A DNA stretch of 56,288 nucleotides from Dehalococcoidia bacterium (GTDB taxonomy: Bacteria; Chloroflexota; Dehalococcoidia; Lucifugimonadales; UBA826), in NCBI GenBank assembly GCA_029936675.1, contig JAPYSB010000013.1:1-56288 (forward strand), given 5' to 3'. Every line of letters begins with the position of its first letter. The first letter of the stretch is position 1. The translations under genes and the position numbers were made by a program. A model generated the notes under the pieces. It was not told where the DNA came from and did no database searches. It worked only from the letters and a program-made list of their open reading frames with translations. This document shows, piece by piece, positions 17,742-26,533 of the stretch.

Positions 17742-18362
17742 TTATTTCTTTTGCGCAGACACGACAAATAGGGGATCATATATAACATCACCGACAGGGC
17801 TAAGATCTACTGCATTAGGGACGCTCCATGAACCTGAATTGTCGAAATAACTCCCAACCAAACTAGCCCTTTCGATATTATCGAATACCTTCCATATTTT
17901 TGTTGCCTTTGTGGGAAACATACGGTTTGAGTAGACGACGTGAAATTTACAATATTTTTTCAAAACCCTGTTGACTTCACTGAATACAGAAATCGGGTCC
18001 GTCATATATTGGATGGAAACAATAACCATGGCCGCATCAAATTTACTATCCTCATAAGGCAAATTAGAGTCCTTGTTTATATCCTTGATAACCCAGTGGT
18101 CAAGCTGGGGATTGTTGGACATTTCTTCTCCATTCAACCCCAACCCGTATACCTGATGCGTAGTGACTCCATCGGGAATATGAGAACGCCAACTACTCAT
18201 TAGATCAAGCAGGGTGCATCCTTCAGGCAATTGGGCTAAAAGGTACTTTTTTAATTGGGTGATGGCAGCAGCATCGATGTGAACTACCAATCTGGCCTCC
18301 GAATAAAACAAGGCATCGTCCGATTCATCTTCTCGATTGAATGAACTTTCTGGGTAATCCAT
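17742..18362 (-). CDS. Class I SAM-dependent methyltransferase-like protein
   Basis: 206 residues. The segment LLDLMSSWRSHIPDG near residue 51 matches a methyltransferase subfamily where the usual glycine-rich SAM loop is changed to a DLMSSW motif, followed by GLGLNGEEMSNNPQL and a motif IV-like KFDAAMVIVSIQYMTDP. The subfamily is widespread (for example in cyanobacteria) without a known substrate. It is the next minus-strand gene upstream of the monooxygenase, at a 77-base gap. The protein is probably cytoplasmic. Confidence 0.7.
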   Translation of the reverse strand: MDYPESSFNREDESDDALFYSEARLVVHIDAAAITQLKKYLLAQLPEGCTLLDLMSSWRSHIPDGVTTHQVYGLGLNGEEMSNNPQLDHWVIKDINKDSNLPYEDSKFDAAMVIVSIQYMTDPISVFSEVNRVLKKYCKFHVVYSNRMFPTKATKIWKVFDNIERASLVGSYFDNSGSWSVPNAVDLSPVGDVIYDPLFVVSAQKK

Positions 18363-18395
18363 ATTTGTATAAATTTTTAAATTATGGGCTAGCCT

Positions 18396-18683
18396 TTAGG
18401 AGATCTTTCCTATCAAATATTCCCCATCATTCCATGCTGGTTCAGAAGTGAGATACTGCATCATGTTAGTGAAATTTTGATGTTGTTCCGGTCTATTAGC
18501 GTTTTTGACATAAGCATCGCGGCTTTCAAACACCGCTACACCCACCAACTCAGAATTCATTTTATCTGGTTTCATTAAAAAAAAAGCCACCGCCCCTGGA
18601 GGGTTTTCTAACTTATCGAAACTAGCTATAAATTCTTGTTCACAACCTTCTTTTACGTCTAGGTTAAATATCGTTCCATACAT
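18396..18683 (-). CDS. Small dimeric alpha/beta-barrel (ABM-like) protein
   Basis: 95 residues from ATG 18683, chosen because GGAG is correctly placed and the upstream in-frame residues look like translated leader. The ferredoxin-like pattern (MYGTIFNLDVKEGCEQEF, then VAVFESRDAYVKNANRPEQH) resembles antibiotic-biosynthesis-monooxygenase-like dimeric barrels. No active site is obvious. The start is 114 bases downstream of the GYD gene stop, separated by an intrinsic terminator, so it is probably transcribed on its own. Function unknown. Confidence 0.65.
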   Translation of the reverse strand: MYGTIFNLDVKEGCEQEFIASFDKLENPPGAVAFFLMKPDKMNSELVGVAVFESRDAYVKNANRPEQHQNFTNMMQYLTSEPAWNDGEYLIGKIS

Positions 18684-18736
18684 AAAAATACTCCATATTC
18701 TGTCGACCCGGCGGGCCCTGATTCTATGATTTTCAA

Positions 18737-18775
18737 TAAAAATGCCCCTTATATTCACTAAACATAAGAGGCATT
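18737..18775 (-). terminator. Intrinsic terminator after the GYD-domain gene
   Basis: On the minus strand a ten-base stem ATGCCTCTTA / TAAGGGGCAT (one G-U pair) with an AT-rich loop is followed by TTTTTATT. It lies 23 bases past the stop of the 18798-19124 gene and before the ABM-like gene, so it should end the GYD-gene transcript. Confidence 0.72.
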
Positions 18776-18797
18776 AAGGTTCTCTGGCACTATCTAC

Positions 18798-19124
18798 TTA
18801 ACTCCCGGGAGGAGCATAGGTTATTTCAGCCGCCTTTTTCATGGCAGCTACAGCGTCCTCAACCGATATAAGTGGGGTGGTCTTCAAATCTGCCACACCA
18901 CCACCGGCCGAAATTGCCATAGATAGCGCTGCTGCACTGACGTTATCTGGCATATCAGCGATGATCACCAAGTCACCAGCGCCGAATGAAAGATAGGCGG
19001 ATTCAATGGATCCTCCCGTTTTTTCGAAAGCAGGTCGAACGATTTCGATTCTGTTTTTCGGATCAGCTATCTGAGCTGCCCAAGCTTCGGCGGTATATGA
19101 ACCGGTTATTAAATACTTTGCCAT
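18798..19124 (-). CDS. GYD domain protein
   Basis: 108 residues with ATG 19124 and AAGGAG upstream. The family (PF08734) pattern is clear: MAKYLITGSYTAEAW, GGSIESAYLSFGAGDLVIIADMP split over residues 37-59, and the ALSMAISAGGGVADLKTTPL block. GYD proteins are small dimeric barrels of unknown biochemical role, common in soil and marine bacteria. It has its own terminator. A TG-C-TATAAT-like TAATAT lies about 115 bases upstream (19236-19244 on the minus strand) as a possible extended -10. Confidence 0.85.
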   Translation of the reverse strand: MAKYLITGSYTAEAWAAQIADPKNRIEIVRPAFEKTGGSIESAYLSFGAGDLVIIADMPDNVSAAALSMAISAGGGVADLKTTPLISVEDAVAAMKKAAEITYAPPGS

Positions 19125-19273
19125 TTTCGATACTCCTTATATGATTTCTATGCTAGGCCTACTCGGCATGTTTCCTCAGAATTGATTACTGGCGAGCGAT
19201 GCCATAAGTGAAACATCAAACCGGTAAGCGTTTTCATATTAGCATTTTTTTGCCTGACACATTTCAGAACAAT

Positions 19274-19303
19274 GAGTTGCCTTAAATCGAGTTGCGTTAA
19301 ATC
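19274..19303. repeat. Two tandem 15-bp repeats GAGTTGC[C/G]TTAAATC
   Basis: Two head-to-tail copies of a 15-base unit differing at one base, between the end of the SDR gene (19324) and the GYD gene start (19124). Nothing else in this gap repeats. It could be a binding site for a dimeric regulator of the GYD gene or a replication slippage product. Confidence 0.6.
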
Positions 19304-19323
19304 TCAACCTCACTACCGGCGGC

Positions 19324-20109
19324 TTACCGTGAAGGGCTTCCCAGAGTCACACCCCCATCTACGTTTAGTGAAACACCGGTAACCCATTTTGACTCATCAC
19401 TAGCCAGGTAAACTGCGGCCCACGCTACATCCCAAGGGGTTCCTTCCTGTTTTAAAGGAGAGGCGTCTTTCCGAGTCTGTCTTTTTTTCGATGTCATATT
19501 TGGAGCCGTCATTGACGAGTATATGGGCCCAGGCAAAATACAATTAACCCGAACACCGTCTCCTGCATGATCAACTGCCATTGCCTTAGTGAGGGCAATT
19601 ACCCCACTTTTTGAAACTGTGTAGGGAGTTAATCCTCGGGGTCTGATGGCCGATATTGACGAAATATTAATAATGGCCCCACCACCTCTTGTCACCATTT
19701 CAGGAACGCTGTACTTACCCATTAACATCATAGATTTAATATTGACCTCCAAAATTCTATCCCAGTCCTCTTCCAATACCTCAACGACAGTGCCAGAACC
19801 CCCTATCCCGACGTTATTGTGAAGAATGTCTAATTTCCCATACGCACTTATGGTTTTTTCCACTACCTCTTGGCAAGTCATTGCCTCTGTCACATCACCT
19901 ACATAGCTGATGCATTCGCCCTCGCCCGATTCAATGCTCTGCTGGGTTCTATCCAGGTTTTCCCGGCTAGCATCCACCAGCATTACTTTGGCACCTTCCT
20001 TAGCAAATAAAATTGCTGTTGCCTGACCATTCCCTAAGACATCACCGCGTGAGCCTGAACCAGTGACAATAGCCACTTTTCCCTTTAACCTACCTGAATT
20101 CGTTGACAT
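19324..20109 (-). CDS. SDR family oxidoreductase
   Basis: 261 residues. The cofactor loop is the extended form TGSGSRGDVLGNGQA seen in one SDR subgroup, not the plain TGxxxGIG. Catalytic residues are Ser149, Tyr162 and Lys166 (YTVSK), with NNVG at 97-100. The C-terminal SLNVDGG is standard. AGG lies eight bases before the ATG. Substrate unknown; it is divergent from a small membrane protein gene and not in a tight operon. The distinct glycine loop separates it from the SDRs at 14.0 and 55.4 kb, so the three are not recent duplicates. Confidence 0.85.
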   Translation of the reverse strand: MSTNSGRLKGKVAIVTGSGSRGDVLGNGQATAILFAKEGAKVMLVDASRENLDRTQQSIESGEGECISYVGDVTEAMTCQEVVEKTISAYGKLDILHNNVGIGGSGTVVEVLEEDWDRILEVNIKSMMLMGKYSVPEMVTRGGGAIINISSISAIRPRGLTPYTVSKSGVIALTKAMAVDHAGDGVRVNCILPGPIYSSMTAPNMTSKKRQTRKDASPLKQEGTPWDVAWAAVYLASDESKWVTGVSLNVDGGVTLGSPSR

Positions 20110-20131
20110 GATAAAACCTGCCTTTTAGATG
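20103..20131 (+). promoter_or_regulatory. Candidate promoter for the 20157 membrane protein gene
   Basis: TTGACA at 20103-20108, 17 bases, then TAGATG at 20126-20131. The -35 is perfect but overlaps the first codons of the divergent SDR gene; the -10 is weak. The start codon is 25 bases downstream. Confidence 0.33.
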
Positions 20132-20156
20132 CTAAACGTACGAAGTTTGTGCCATT

Positions 20157-20651
20157 ATGACATTAGAAGATTTTATTTCTAGATTCAACTCAACTGAGTT
20201 GCACGATGCTCTAAATATCCAAGGTCTACCAAACGTCGGAACTCATGATGACAAAATCATCAAACTGGCAGCCTCAAGCAGTAATAAATCTGAAATCGCC
20301 TCCTTATTAGCAGGGTTGGAGGAGTACAGGCTGAGAGAAATTTCTTTGGATTTCGAAGTGGCAGGGGCAGCGAAATTAAGTCGAAAGGGACTAACCACTA
20401 GGGTTATTCAGATAGTGTTAGGTGAATACAAACCTTTTGAGCAAGGCCTCTCTGAAATCAAAAACCTCAAAACACTAGTCCTTTTAACTACTGCTGCTTC
20501 AGTGACTATGATTATTTTTGTCGCCACGGCTTTCCTGTTTAGCAGCGCAGTTGCATTCCTCTCGGCAATTGCATTCGCCATACCAACTAGTTTCTACCTT
20601 TACGGAAACATAAAAGTCAGATTACAAAAAAACGGTCAAAACAGCAGTTAA
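20157..20651 (+). CDS. Hypothetical protein with two C-terminal membrane helices
   Basis: 164 residues. The N-terminal ~100 residues are soluble and repetitive in charge, with SSNKSEIASLLAGLEEYRLREI as a helix (partial quote of residues near 43). Two hydrophobic segments follow near residues 105-130 (LVLLTTAASVTMIIFVATAF) and 132-150. The end is basic (KVRLQKNGQ), so both termini should face the cytoplasm. I do not recognise the family. It is convergent with the Ldh-type gene, overlapping its 3' end by four bases. Confidence 0.55.
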   Translation: MTLEDFISRFNSTELHDALNIQGLPNVGTHDDKIIKLAASSSNKSEIASLLAGLEEYRLREISLDFEVAGAAKLSRKGLTTRVIQIVLGEYKPFEQGLSEIKNLKTLVLLTTAASVTMIIFVATAFLFSSAVAFLSAIAFAIPTSFYLYGNIKVRLQKNGQNSS

Positions 20652-21724
20652 TTGAATCTGTCCGGCAATTGCAATTCTGCTGCGATATCAGTAAACCACT
20701 CAATCACCTCGGGATGGTAAGGGATACCATTTTCCAATCTTTCCTTTTCTTCCTCATGCTCAGGCAAACCCGCATATGTGACGCTATCATGTCCTGGAGC
20801 TGGTTCCGATTCCCTGAGGGTTTTCATATATTGATCCAAATCGTCTTTGAACATATCCACATCAACAAATGCGTCAATTTTGTACGCAAGGAAATGATGT
20901 GAAGCGCCCGCTCTTCTATTCGGCCCAGCACCACCACCAGATAAAACTCCTGAAAGTATTTCTATCATCACTGCGAGGCTGTACCCCTTATGGGAGCCTA
21001 GCTCACGAGTCCCGCCTAGTGGGAGTATCTTAAAATCCTCTGGTACTTGCCTCTCGTCCATTATTGGCGAACCATCTGAATCAGCAATCCATCCAGGAAG
21101 AGCATCCACTCCTAACCTCTTAGCGAGGGTGATTTTATTACCTGCAACTGAACTCATCGAGGCATCGAATATAAAAGGAGGCTCTAAATGGGTAGGGGCC
21201 GCAATTGCCAAAGGATTTAACCCGACTAACCTCTCTGAGCCATTGGTAGGCAACACCGACACACCTCCTGTGGTCATTGCTATACCTATCATGTTGTGCT
21301 CGAGGGCCATGGCTGCATGATATCCGGCCGCCCCAAAGTGAGCACCATTAGTGACTGACACTGAGCCAATCCCATACTTTTCCGCTCTTTCAATTGCTAT
21401 ATTCATAGCAGAAGGGCCCATCACAAGACCGTGGCCTTGGTCACTATCGATTGTGCAAACCGCTAAGGCCTCCCTAACTATCTTCCAATTTGGCGTAGGA
21501 TTGATACGGCCTTCCTGGAAACCTGCTACATAACTCTTCATCATGTTGCTTACTCCATGTGATTCCACACCCCTTATGTCTGCGTACATCAATACATCTG
21601 CTGCTTGTGCAGCATCGCTCGCAGGCATCCTCATTTTTAAAAAAATATCTTCGACAGCGGCCCTCATATTTTGTTGAGGTACTCGCACAGCTATATCTTC
21701 TGGAACATGAAATCTTTCAAGCAC
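20648..21724 (-). CDS. Malate/L-lactate/ureidoglycolate dehydrogenase family (Ldh-type) oxidoreductase
   Basis: 358 residues from GTG 21724, preferred to the in-frame 21757 start because GGGAG is correctly spaced before it. The family (PF02615) is an NAD(P)-dependent 2-hydroxyacid dehydrogenase unrelated to classical LDH. Signature segments: ADIRGVESHGVSNM (active-site His), NGAHFGAAGYHAAMA, and SHKGYSLAVMIEILSG in the C-terminal part. Substrates in the family include malate, 2,3-diketo-gulonate, delta-piperideine carboxylate and ureidoglycolate; this one cannot be assigned. It is divergent from the sulfatase cluster across a 296-base gap. Confidence 0.85.
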   Translation of the reverse strand: MLERFHVPEDIAVRVPQQNMRAAVEDIFLKMRMPASDAAQAADVLMYADIRGVESHGVSNMMKSYVAGFQEGRINPTPNWKIVREALAVCTIDSDQGHGLVMGPSAMNIAIERAEKYGIGSVSVTNGAHFGAAGYHAAMALEHNMIGIAMTTGGVSVLPTNGSERLVGLNPLAIAAPTHLEPPFIFDASMSSVAGNKITLAKRLGVDALPGWIADSDGSPIMDERQVPEDFKILPLGGTRELGSHKGYSLAVMIEILSGVLSGGGAGPNRRAGASHHFLAYKIDAFVDVDMFKDDLDQYMKTLRESEPAPGHDSVTYAGLPEHEEEKERLENGIPYHPEVIEWFTDIAAELQLPDRFN

Positions 21725-21877
21725 GATAAACTCCCAGCTATAAGGTCTAATAAGCATTTTTTAATTTATGAATAGGCTTTCGAACGGTACTACGATCATT
21801 TATAAATAGCACGTCATCAGAATTTTTGATTGAATAGTACTTTACTAGATTAATTAGTGTTGTTTATGCTACTTTTT

Positions 21878-21896
21878 AATATTTAATAAAAATATT
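21878..21896. repeat. AT-rich inverted repeat AATATTT / AAATATT
   Basis: Seven-base arms around a five-base loop in the gap between the Ldh-type gene and the first sulfatase. It could be an operator or simply AT-rich sequence; 30 bases further is the candidate promoter for the sulfatase cluster. Confidence 0.35.
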
Positions 21897-21926
21897 ATCG
21901 TGGATTTAATAGATTAACCTAGATCA

Positions 21927-21956
21927 TTGACATCAGCGTAGCCAAACCTTTACTCT
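21927..21956 (+). promoter_or_regulatory. Candidate promoter of the sulfatase/transporter cluster
   Basis: A perfect TTGACA at 21927-21932 is followed after 18 bases by TACTCT (21951-21956), a poor -10. The first sulfatase TTG start is 64 bases further. The weak -10 would suit an activator-dependent promoter. Confidence 0.4.
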
Positions 21957-22020
21957 GACTTCCTGTTCTTAACAGACAGTTTTAACCAACAAAATAGAAA
22001 ATAGGAAATAGGAATTCACT

Positions 22021-23544
22021 TTGGGTAAACATAAAAATCTAGTTTTTATTTTCAGTGACCAGCAACGCTATGACACTATGGCTTGCTATGGTAATGATTG
22101 GATTAAAACACCTCATTTAAACGCTCTTAGCGAAGATTCATTTATTATGGAACGAGCCTATGTTGGACAACCCGTTTGTACCCCTGCAAGAGGTACAATT
22201 ACCACTGGTCTTCACCCGCATAATGCTGGACCAACCGTCAATGTTATACCGTTGCCTCCAGAACAGAAAACCATCGCAGAATATCTCCCATCTGAATATG
22301 AAACAGCGTGGTTCGGGAAATGGCATTTGGGCGATGACGGGAATGCCCAACATGGCTTCAAGCATTGGATTTCTACAGAAGATGGTGTGTCTCGGTTCGT
22401 GGGGCTGAGTACATCACCAAGCAAAAGCGATTGGCACAACTATCTGGTCGATCAAGGGTATTCCCCAGATTCCACTCTACATAACGACCGACCTCATTTG
22501 CCAGAGGAGGTAACACAACTTGCCCCGGACAATTGGGAGGTATTCAGCAGTGAGAAAAGATCTGAACTTCCCCCAGAAGACCAAATGGCACATTTTTTGG
22601 GAAGGAACGCAGTCGAATTTATAGAAAATCACAAAAACAGCCCTTTCTGTTTGTATGTAAGTACATTTGAACCACACTCCCCCTACAACGGCCCTTATAA
22701 TGATTTATATGACCCCGCTTCACTGCCTGTGGGCCCTGCATTTTTGAAAAAACCTGAAAATGCCCCGCTCATAAGCAGGCTTAGAGCAGAGAACAACATG
22801 CAATTCCTCGAGGGCTCTTCTGGTTCATATAGGGGGTATGTTGAAAAAAATATTGTTGGTAGTCATAACGACATAAGTTCCGAATATGGGTGGAGGGAAT
22901 TAAGAGCTAGGTACCTCGCCAACATAACTTTAGTAGACGATATGGTTGGAATGATTGTTGATTCTCTGGAAAAGCAAGACCTCCTTGATGATACAATAAT
23001 TGTGTTCACGAGTGAGCACGGAGAGATGGCCGGTGATCACGGAATGTTGGAAAAACGCTCTATGTATGATGAATCTGCCAGAGTTCCAATGATCATACGG
23101 GCCCCTAAAATCGGTACAGAAAAAAATGTGATTAGTGGTAACTTTAGTCACGTCGATTTGGTACCCACCCTGCTAGATCTATTAGACGTCAAAGTTCCGG
23201 CGGGGCTAGATGGGAAATCAGTCGCTCAAGTATTAGAGGAAGGGAAGAACCTCCGAAATAACGAAGTTTTTGTAGAATGGAACGGTATAGGATCCATCGA
23301 GGATCGATTGCTTGGCACCCCCGATATAAATTCGATGCACCAGGCCCCATGGAGGACAATCGTCTACAGAGACTGGAAACTCAACCTTTGCGCAACTGAT
23401 AAATGCGAACTGTTCAATTTGAGAGAAGATCCTCACGAATTGAATAACCTCATTGACGATCCTGCCAATCAAGATGTCGTGAGGCTATTAAGTACAAAAA
23501 TAAGAGCGTGGCAATACAAAACAAATGATAAAGCTCCGCTCTAG
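22021..23544 (+). CDS. Type I (formylglycine) sulfatase, copy 1
   Basis: 507 residues from TTG 22021, with AGGA upstream. Sulfatases hydrolyse sulfate esters with a formylglycine made from Cys in C-x-P-x-R; here Cys53 in PVCTPARGT. Other site residues: Asp13 in FSDQQRYD, GKWHLG with Lys and His, and PHSPY. The C-terminal metal motif reads TSEHGEMAGDHGM, with Glu in place of the usual Asp of TSDHG. There is no signal peptide, so it should act in the cytoplasm on imported substrates. It heads a cluster with an ABC transporter and two further sulfatases. No maturation enzyme gene is in the window. The substrate is unknown. Confidence 0.9.
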   Translation: MGKHKNLVFIFSDQQRYDTMACYGNDWIKTPHLNALSEDSFIMERAYVGQPVCTPARGTITTGLHPHNAGPTVNVIPLPPEQKTIAEYLPSEYETAWFGKWHLGDDGNAQHGFKHWISTEDGVSRFVGLSTSPSKSDWHNYLVDQGYSPDSTLHNDRPHLPEEVTQLAPDNWEVFSSEKRSELPPEDQMAHFLGRNAVEFIENHKNSPFCLYVSTFEPHSPYNGPYNDLYDPASLPVGPAFLKKPENAPLISRLRAENNMQFLEGSSGSYRGYVEKNIVGSHNDISSEYGWRELRARYLANITLVDDMVGMIVDSLEKQDLLDDTIIVFTSEHGEMAGDHGMLEKRSMYDESARVPMIIRAPKIGTEKNVISGNFSHVDLVPTLLDLLDVKVPAGLDGKSVAQVLEEGKNLRNNEVFVEWNGIGSIEDRLLGTPDINSMHQAPWRTIVYRDWKLNLCATDKCELFNLREDPHELNNLIDDPANQDVVRLLSTKIRAWQYKTNDKAPL

Positions 23545-23595
23545 TTTCAAGAAGATAATTTCTAAACCCAAAAAACCTTTCAAAGGGAGTATTCA

Positions 23596-25398
23596 ATGAA
23601 AATAAAAGTTGGTAGCATTATGACGGTCAGTTTGATCGCTCTAGCCTTAATGGGATTAGTAGGATGCAGTTCTTCAGACTCAGCTGCGGCACCTGTTGCA
23701 CCTGCAGCAGCAGCTCCTGCTCAAGCCAGTAGTAGTTCAAGCTATGTTCCAGCGGCTCCCGCCCAGCCTGCAGCGCCCGCAGCGGCAGCAGCAGCCCCGT
23801 CGGCAGAAGTGGAGGCCACAAAAAAAGTCTCTGCAAAACCGAAACAAACTGTAGCCAAAACTGTCACTGAATTTGAGGGTGGCACCCGCGGCGGTGTCAT
23901 GAAAATAAACACCCAAAAATGGTTCCAACGATGGGATATGACAACCCGGTCCCACTGGTCATCTACCCAAGGTCTAAACCGCCACTACAGTGGGGTACTA
24001 CAATTCTCGCCAAGAGATGGCCTGACAGTCACCCCAGATTTGGCCAAAAGCTGGACCCTGGCAGATGACCTCACAGGGTCTACTTTTGTGTTCAATGAAG
24101 GCGTCAAATGGCATGACGGCGAAGACTTCAGCGTTGATGACGTGATTTATACAATCAACCGTTGGCAGAACCCACCAGTTGGGGTTGCACAGCCTAGAGT
24201 AGCTGGTCTTCTCTTAGTAGATTCGATGTTAAAAGTTGGAGATAACACATTACAAATTGCACATACCAAACCAACTAGCCGAATTCTTCCTGCTATGGCT
24301 GACTCATGGCACATAATTCTACCTCAGCACATCCTGGAGCCAGCAGGAGGTGTATTAAGTACAGGAGAACAAGTGATTGGTACTGGACCGTTCAAGGTAG
24401 AAAGTTTCTCCGAAGGTAACAATGTTGTTTCGGTAGCTAACCCGTATTATTTCCACAATGCACCAGACGGAAGTCCGTTCCCATACCTGGATGGAATTAC
24501 AGGTATAGCTTTTGCCAATAACGACCTCTCAGCAGCAGCCCTTGTAACGGGTCAAATTGACTACTACACGTCGCTGACCCCATCCAAGTCATTCCCAATC
24601 AAGGAAAAGAGGCCTTCCATAGTGATAACCAGGTGGGACAGCCCAGGGTTCCAGGGAATATCGATGAACACCACCAAGGCACCATTTGATGACTTAGAGT
24701 TGAGGAAGGCATTTGCATGTGGACTTAACACACACGCGATCGCTGAATTATCTAGTACGCCTGGTGTTGTACCGATGGAATTCCGCCAAATCAGCTTCTT
24801 CGGAACAGCCGATCCTAACTATGAAAATGTCGCTAGCCTAAAATGCGTTGATCCCGCCCAACGGGAAGCCAATGAAGCTGAGGCTAAAGCTGTATTTAAG
24901 GCAAAAGGAATCACAGAAGTAGAGTTTGACACTGACACACTTGACGACCCTATTGGCACCATTGTGCAGCAGCAGATGAAAGCTCTTGGAGTCGATGTGA
25001 AGATAGTAATTAGTGAAGTTACCTCTGCACGAGAAAAGGCATACGCCGGTGACACAACCTTGTTCTTCTTTGGACAAGCCGTAGCTAGCAAAAGCCCAGT
25101 AGAAATAATCAACCAGATTTATAGGCCAGGGGCCGGCTTTGAACTTTACCAAGCAACCCCACCAGCAAAATGGTCGGAACTGCTGGACCAACTAGATATG
25201 GCCACTCTGGGTTCAGAGGAAGAAAAGGCCCTCACTGCCCAAATGGACACCATAATGTGGGAAGAATGGATGCCTAAAGTTCCAATAAGAAGGCCCGATG
25301 AATTTCAAGTTAAACAGGATTACGTCAGAAATATTGATGCCATTGCCACTGCTAAATTTATTCAATCTAGATTTGTGGATGCCTGGATGGACAAATAA
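23596..25398 (+). CDS. ABC transporter substrate-binding lipoprotein (SBP_bac_5)
   Basis: 600 residues. A lipoprotein signal peptide ends in GLVGC with Cys24 as the acylation site. Residues 25 to about 85 are an Ala/Pro/Ser-rich linker, then an extracellular family 5 domain starts near GGTRGGVMKI; family traits are DLAKSWTLADDL, FVFNEGVKWHDGEDFSVDDV and VIGTGPFKVESF. Family 5 proteins bind oligopeptides, nickel or oligosaccharides. In this cluster a sulfated organic ligand is plausible but unproved. AAAGGGAG precedes the ATG; 52 bases separate it from the sulfatase. A hairpin follows its stop. Confidence 0.92.
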   Translation: MKIKVGSIMTVSLIALALMGLVGCSSSDSAAAPVAPAAAAPAQASSSSSYVPAAPAQPAAPAAAAAAPSAEVEATKKVSAKPKQTVAKTVTEFEGGTRGGVMKINTQKWFQRWDMTTRSHWSSTQGLNRHYSGVLQFSPRDGLTVTPDLAKSWTLADDLTGSTFVFNEGVKWHDGEDFSVDDVIYTINRWQNPPVGVAQPRVAGLLLVDSMLKVGDNTLQIAHTKPTSRILPAMADSWHIILPQHILEPAGGVLSTGEQVIGTGPFKVESFSEGNNVVSVANPYYFHNAPDGSPFPYLDGITGIAFANNDLSAAALVTGQIDYYTSLTPSKSFPIKEKRPSIVITRWDSPGFQGISMNTTKAPFDDLELRKAFACGLNTHAIAELSSTPGVVPMEFRQISFFGTADPNYENVASLKCVDPAQREANEAEAKAVFKAKGITEVEFDTDTLDDPIGTIVQQQMKALGVDVKIVISEVTSAREKAYAGDTTLFFFGQAVASKSPVEIINQIYRPGAGFELYQATPPAKWSELLDQLDMATLGSEEEKALTAQMDTIMWEEWMPKVPIRRPDEFQVKQDYVRNIDAIATAKFIQSRFVDAWMDK

Positions 25399-25411
25399 GA
25401 AATTCCCGAAA

Positions 25412-25475
25412 TAAAACCTCAACCCCAATGCCAGTCTGAGCCAACCAACCGACTGGCAAAGGGATTGGGGTTTTA
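25412..25475 (+). terminator. Imperfect long hairpin between binding-protein and permease genes
   Basis: The outer arm TAAAACC pairs with the distal GGTTTTA, the inner GCCAGTC with GACTGGC, and the middle has CCC/GGG plus mismatches; the loop is 14 bases. It is followed by TTTTAC. It may be an attenuating or mRNA-stabilising hairpin that lowers permease expression relative to the binding protein; as a full terminator it would cut off the permeases, so partial readthrough is expected. Confidence 0.55.
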
Positions 25476-25557
25476 CATCACTAAGTAGATACTAACCAGA
25501 GCAACGGGCAGGCTCAAGGCCGGTGAAAAACTTCACGGTTGGATCTAGGTAAAAAAT

Positions 25558-26511
25558 ATGCATCAATACATACTCAGAAGACTACTTCTATTACCACCGA
25601 CCTTATTTTTCCTGGGCACAATTTTGTTTTTTATGGTCCAAGCTATTCCGGGTGACGTGGCATCCACTCTCTTGGCTGGAGAAGAAAATGCAGTAGACCC
25701 AAAAACAATGCAGAAATTTCGGGAAGAGCTGGGTTTAACAGATCCTATGATCGTCCAATACGGAAGATGGCTAGCTCAAACTGCGACAGGAGATCTAGGT
25801 TACTCGTATTACTTCAGTAAGCCGGTATGGGACCAAATAAAACCAAAGATCGAAACGACACTCACCTTAGCAATATTCGGAATTATAATAGCCGTGGTAC
25901 TGTCGCTTCCAGCCGGTGTATTTTCCGCTTTGTATAGAGGCAGTTTGTTTGACCAGATTGTCAGAACGATAAGCGCAGCCGGAATGGCAGTCCCCGCATT
26001 CTGGTTAGGGATAATAATACTTCTGATATTATCGAGAAAAATTGGTTGGATGCCTCCAGTTATTCATTCCAGCATTTTTGATAATCCTGTAGATGCCTTT
26101 TACCGATATCTTTTCCCCTCACTGATACTTGGATTTCGTTCTGCTGCGGTCATAAGCAGGATGGTCAGATCTATGATGCTAGAAGTACTCTCTGAAGATT
26201 ACGTAAGAACAGCCTGGGCAAAGGGTTTACAACCAAGAGCAGTGATAGTGGGCCACGCCCTTCGAAATGCGTTACTCCCCGTAGTAACAATGTTCGGCAT
26301 GCTGGTCGCCACATTGATCGATGGAGCTGTAGTGCTGGAAACCGTATTCAATTTACCAGGCATTGGTCTTCTAATGGTGGACTCGGTCATAGCCCGTGAC
26401 GCGTCAATGGTTCTAGGGTTGGTCTTATCTATAGGCATATTTATGATGATCTGGATACTTTTAATTGACCTGTCCTATAAAGTCTTAGACCCAAGAGTTG
26501 AATACGATTAG
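25558..26511 (+). CDS. ABC transporter permease (DppB type)
   Basis: 317 residues with six predicted membrane helices, starting MHQYILRRLLLLPPTLFF. The extracellular loop after helix 1 contains GLTDPMIVQYGRW, and the coupling loop for the ATPase reads RTAWAKGLQPRAVIVGHALR (near residue 220). The C-terminal DLSYKVLDPRVEYD is typical of DppB-like permeases. It pairs with the next permease 22 bases on to form the membrane channel for the binding protein. No ATP-binding subunit gene is in the cluster, so a shared ATPase elsewhere must serve it. Confidence 0.93.
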   Translation: MHQYILRRLLLLPPTLFFLGTILFFMVQAIPGDVASTLLAGEENAVDPKTMQKFREELGLTDPMIVQYGRWLAQTATGDLGYSYYFSKPVWDQIKPKIETTLTLAIFGIIIAVVLSLPAGVFSALYRGSLFDQIVRTISAAGMAVPAFWLGIIILLILSRKIGWMPPVIHSSIFDNPVDAFYRYLFPSLILGFRSAAVISRMVRSMMLEVLSEDYVRTAWAKGLQPRAVIVGHALRNALLPVVTMFGMLVATLIDGAVVLETVFNLPGIGLLMVDSVIARDASMVLGLVLSIGIFMMIWILLIDLSYKVLDPRVEYD

Positions 26512-26533
26512 GAGATAGGAATATTTAAATAGT

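Noticed and set aside
25521-25538. Small GTGAA/TTCAC stem ahead of the first permease
   Set aside because: Only five base pairs; not enough to call a regulatory element.
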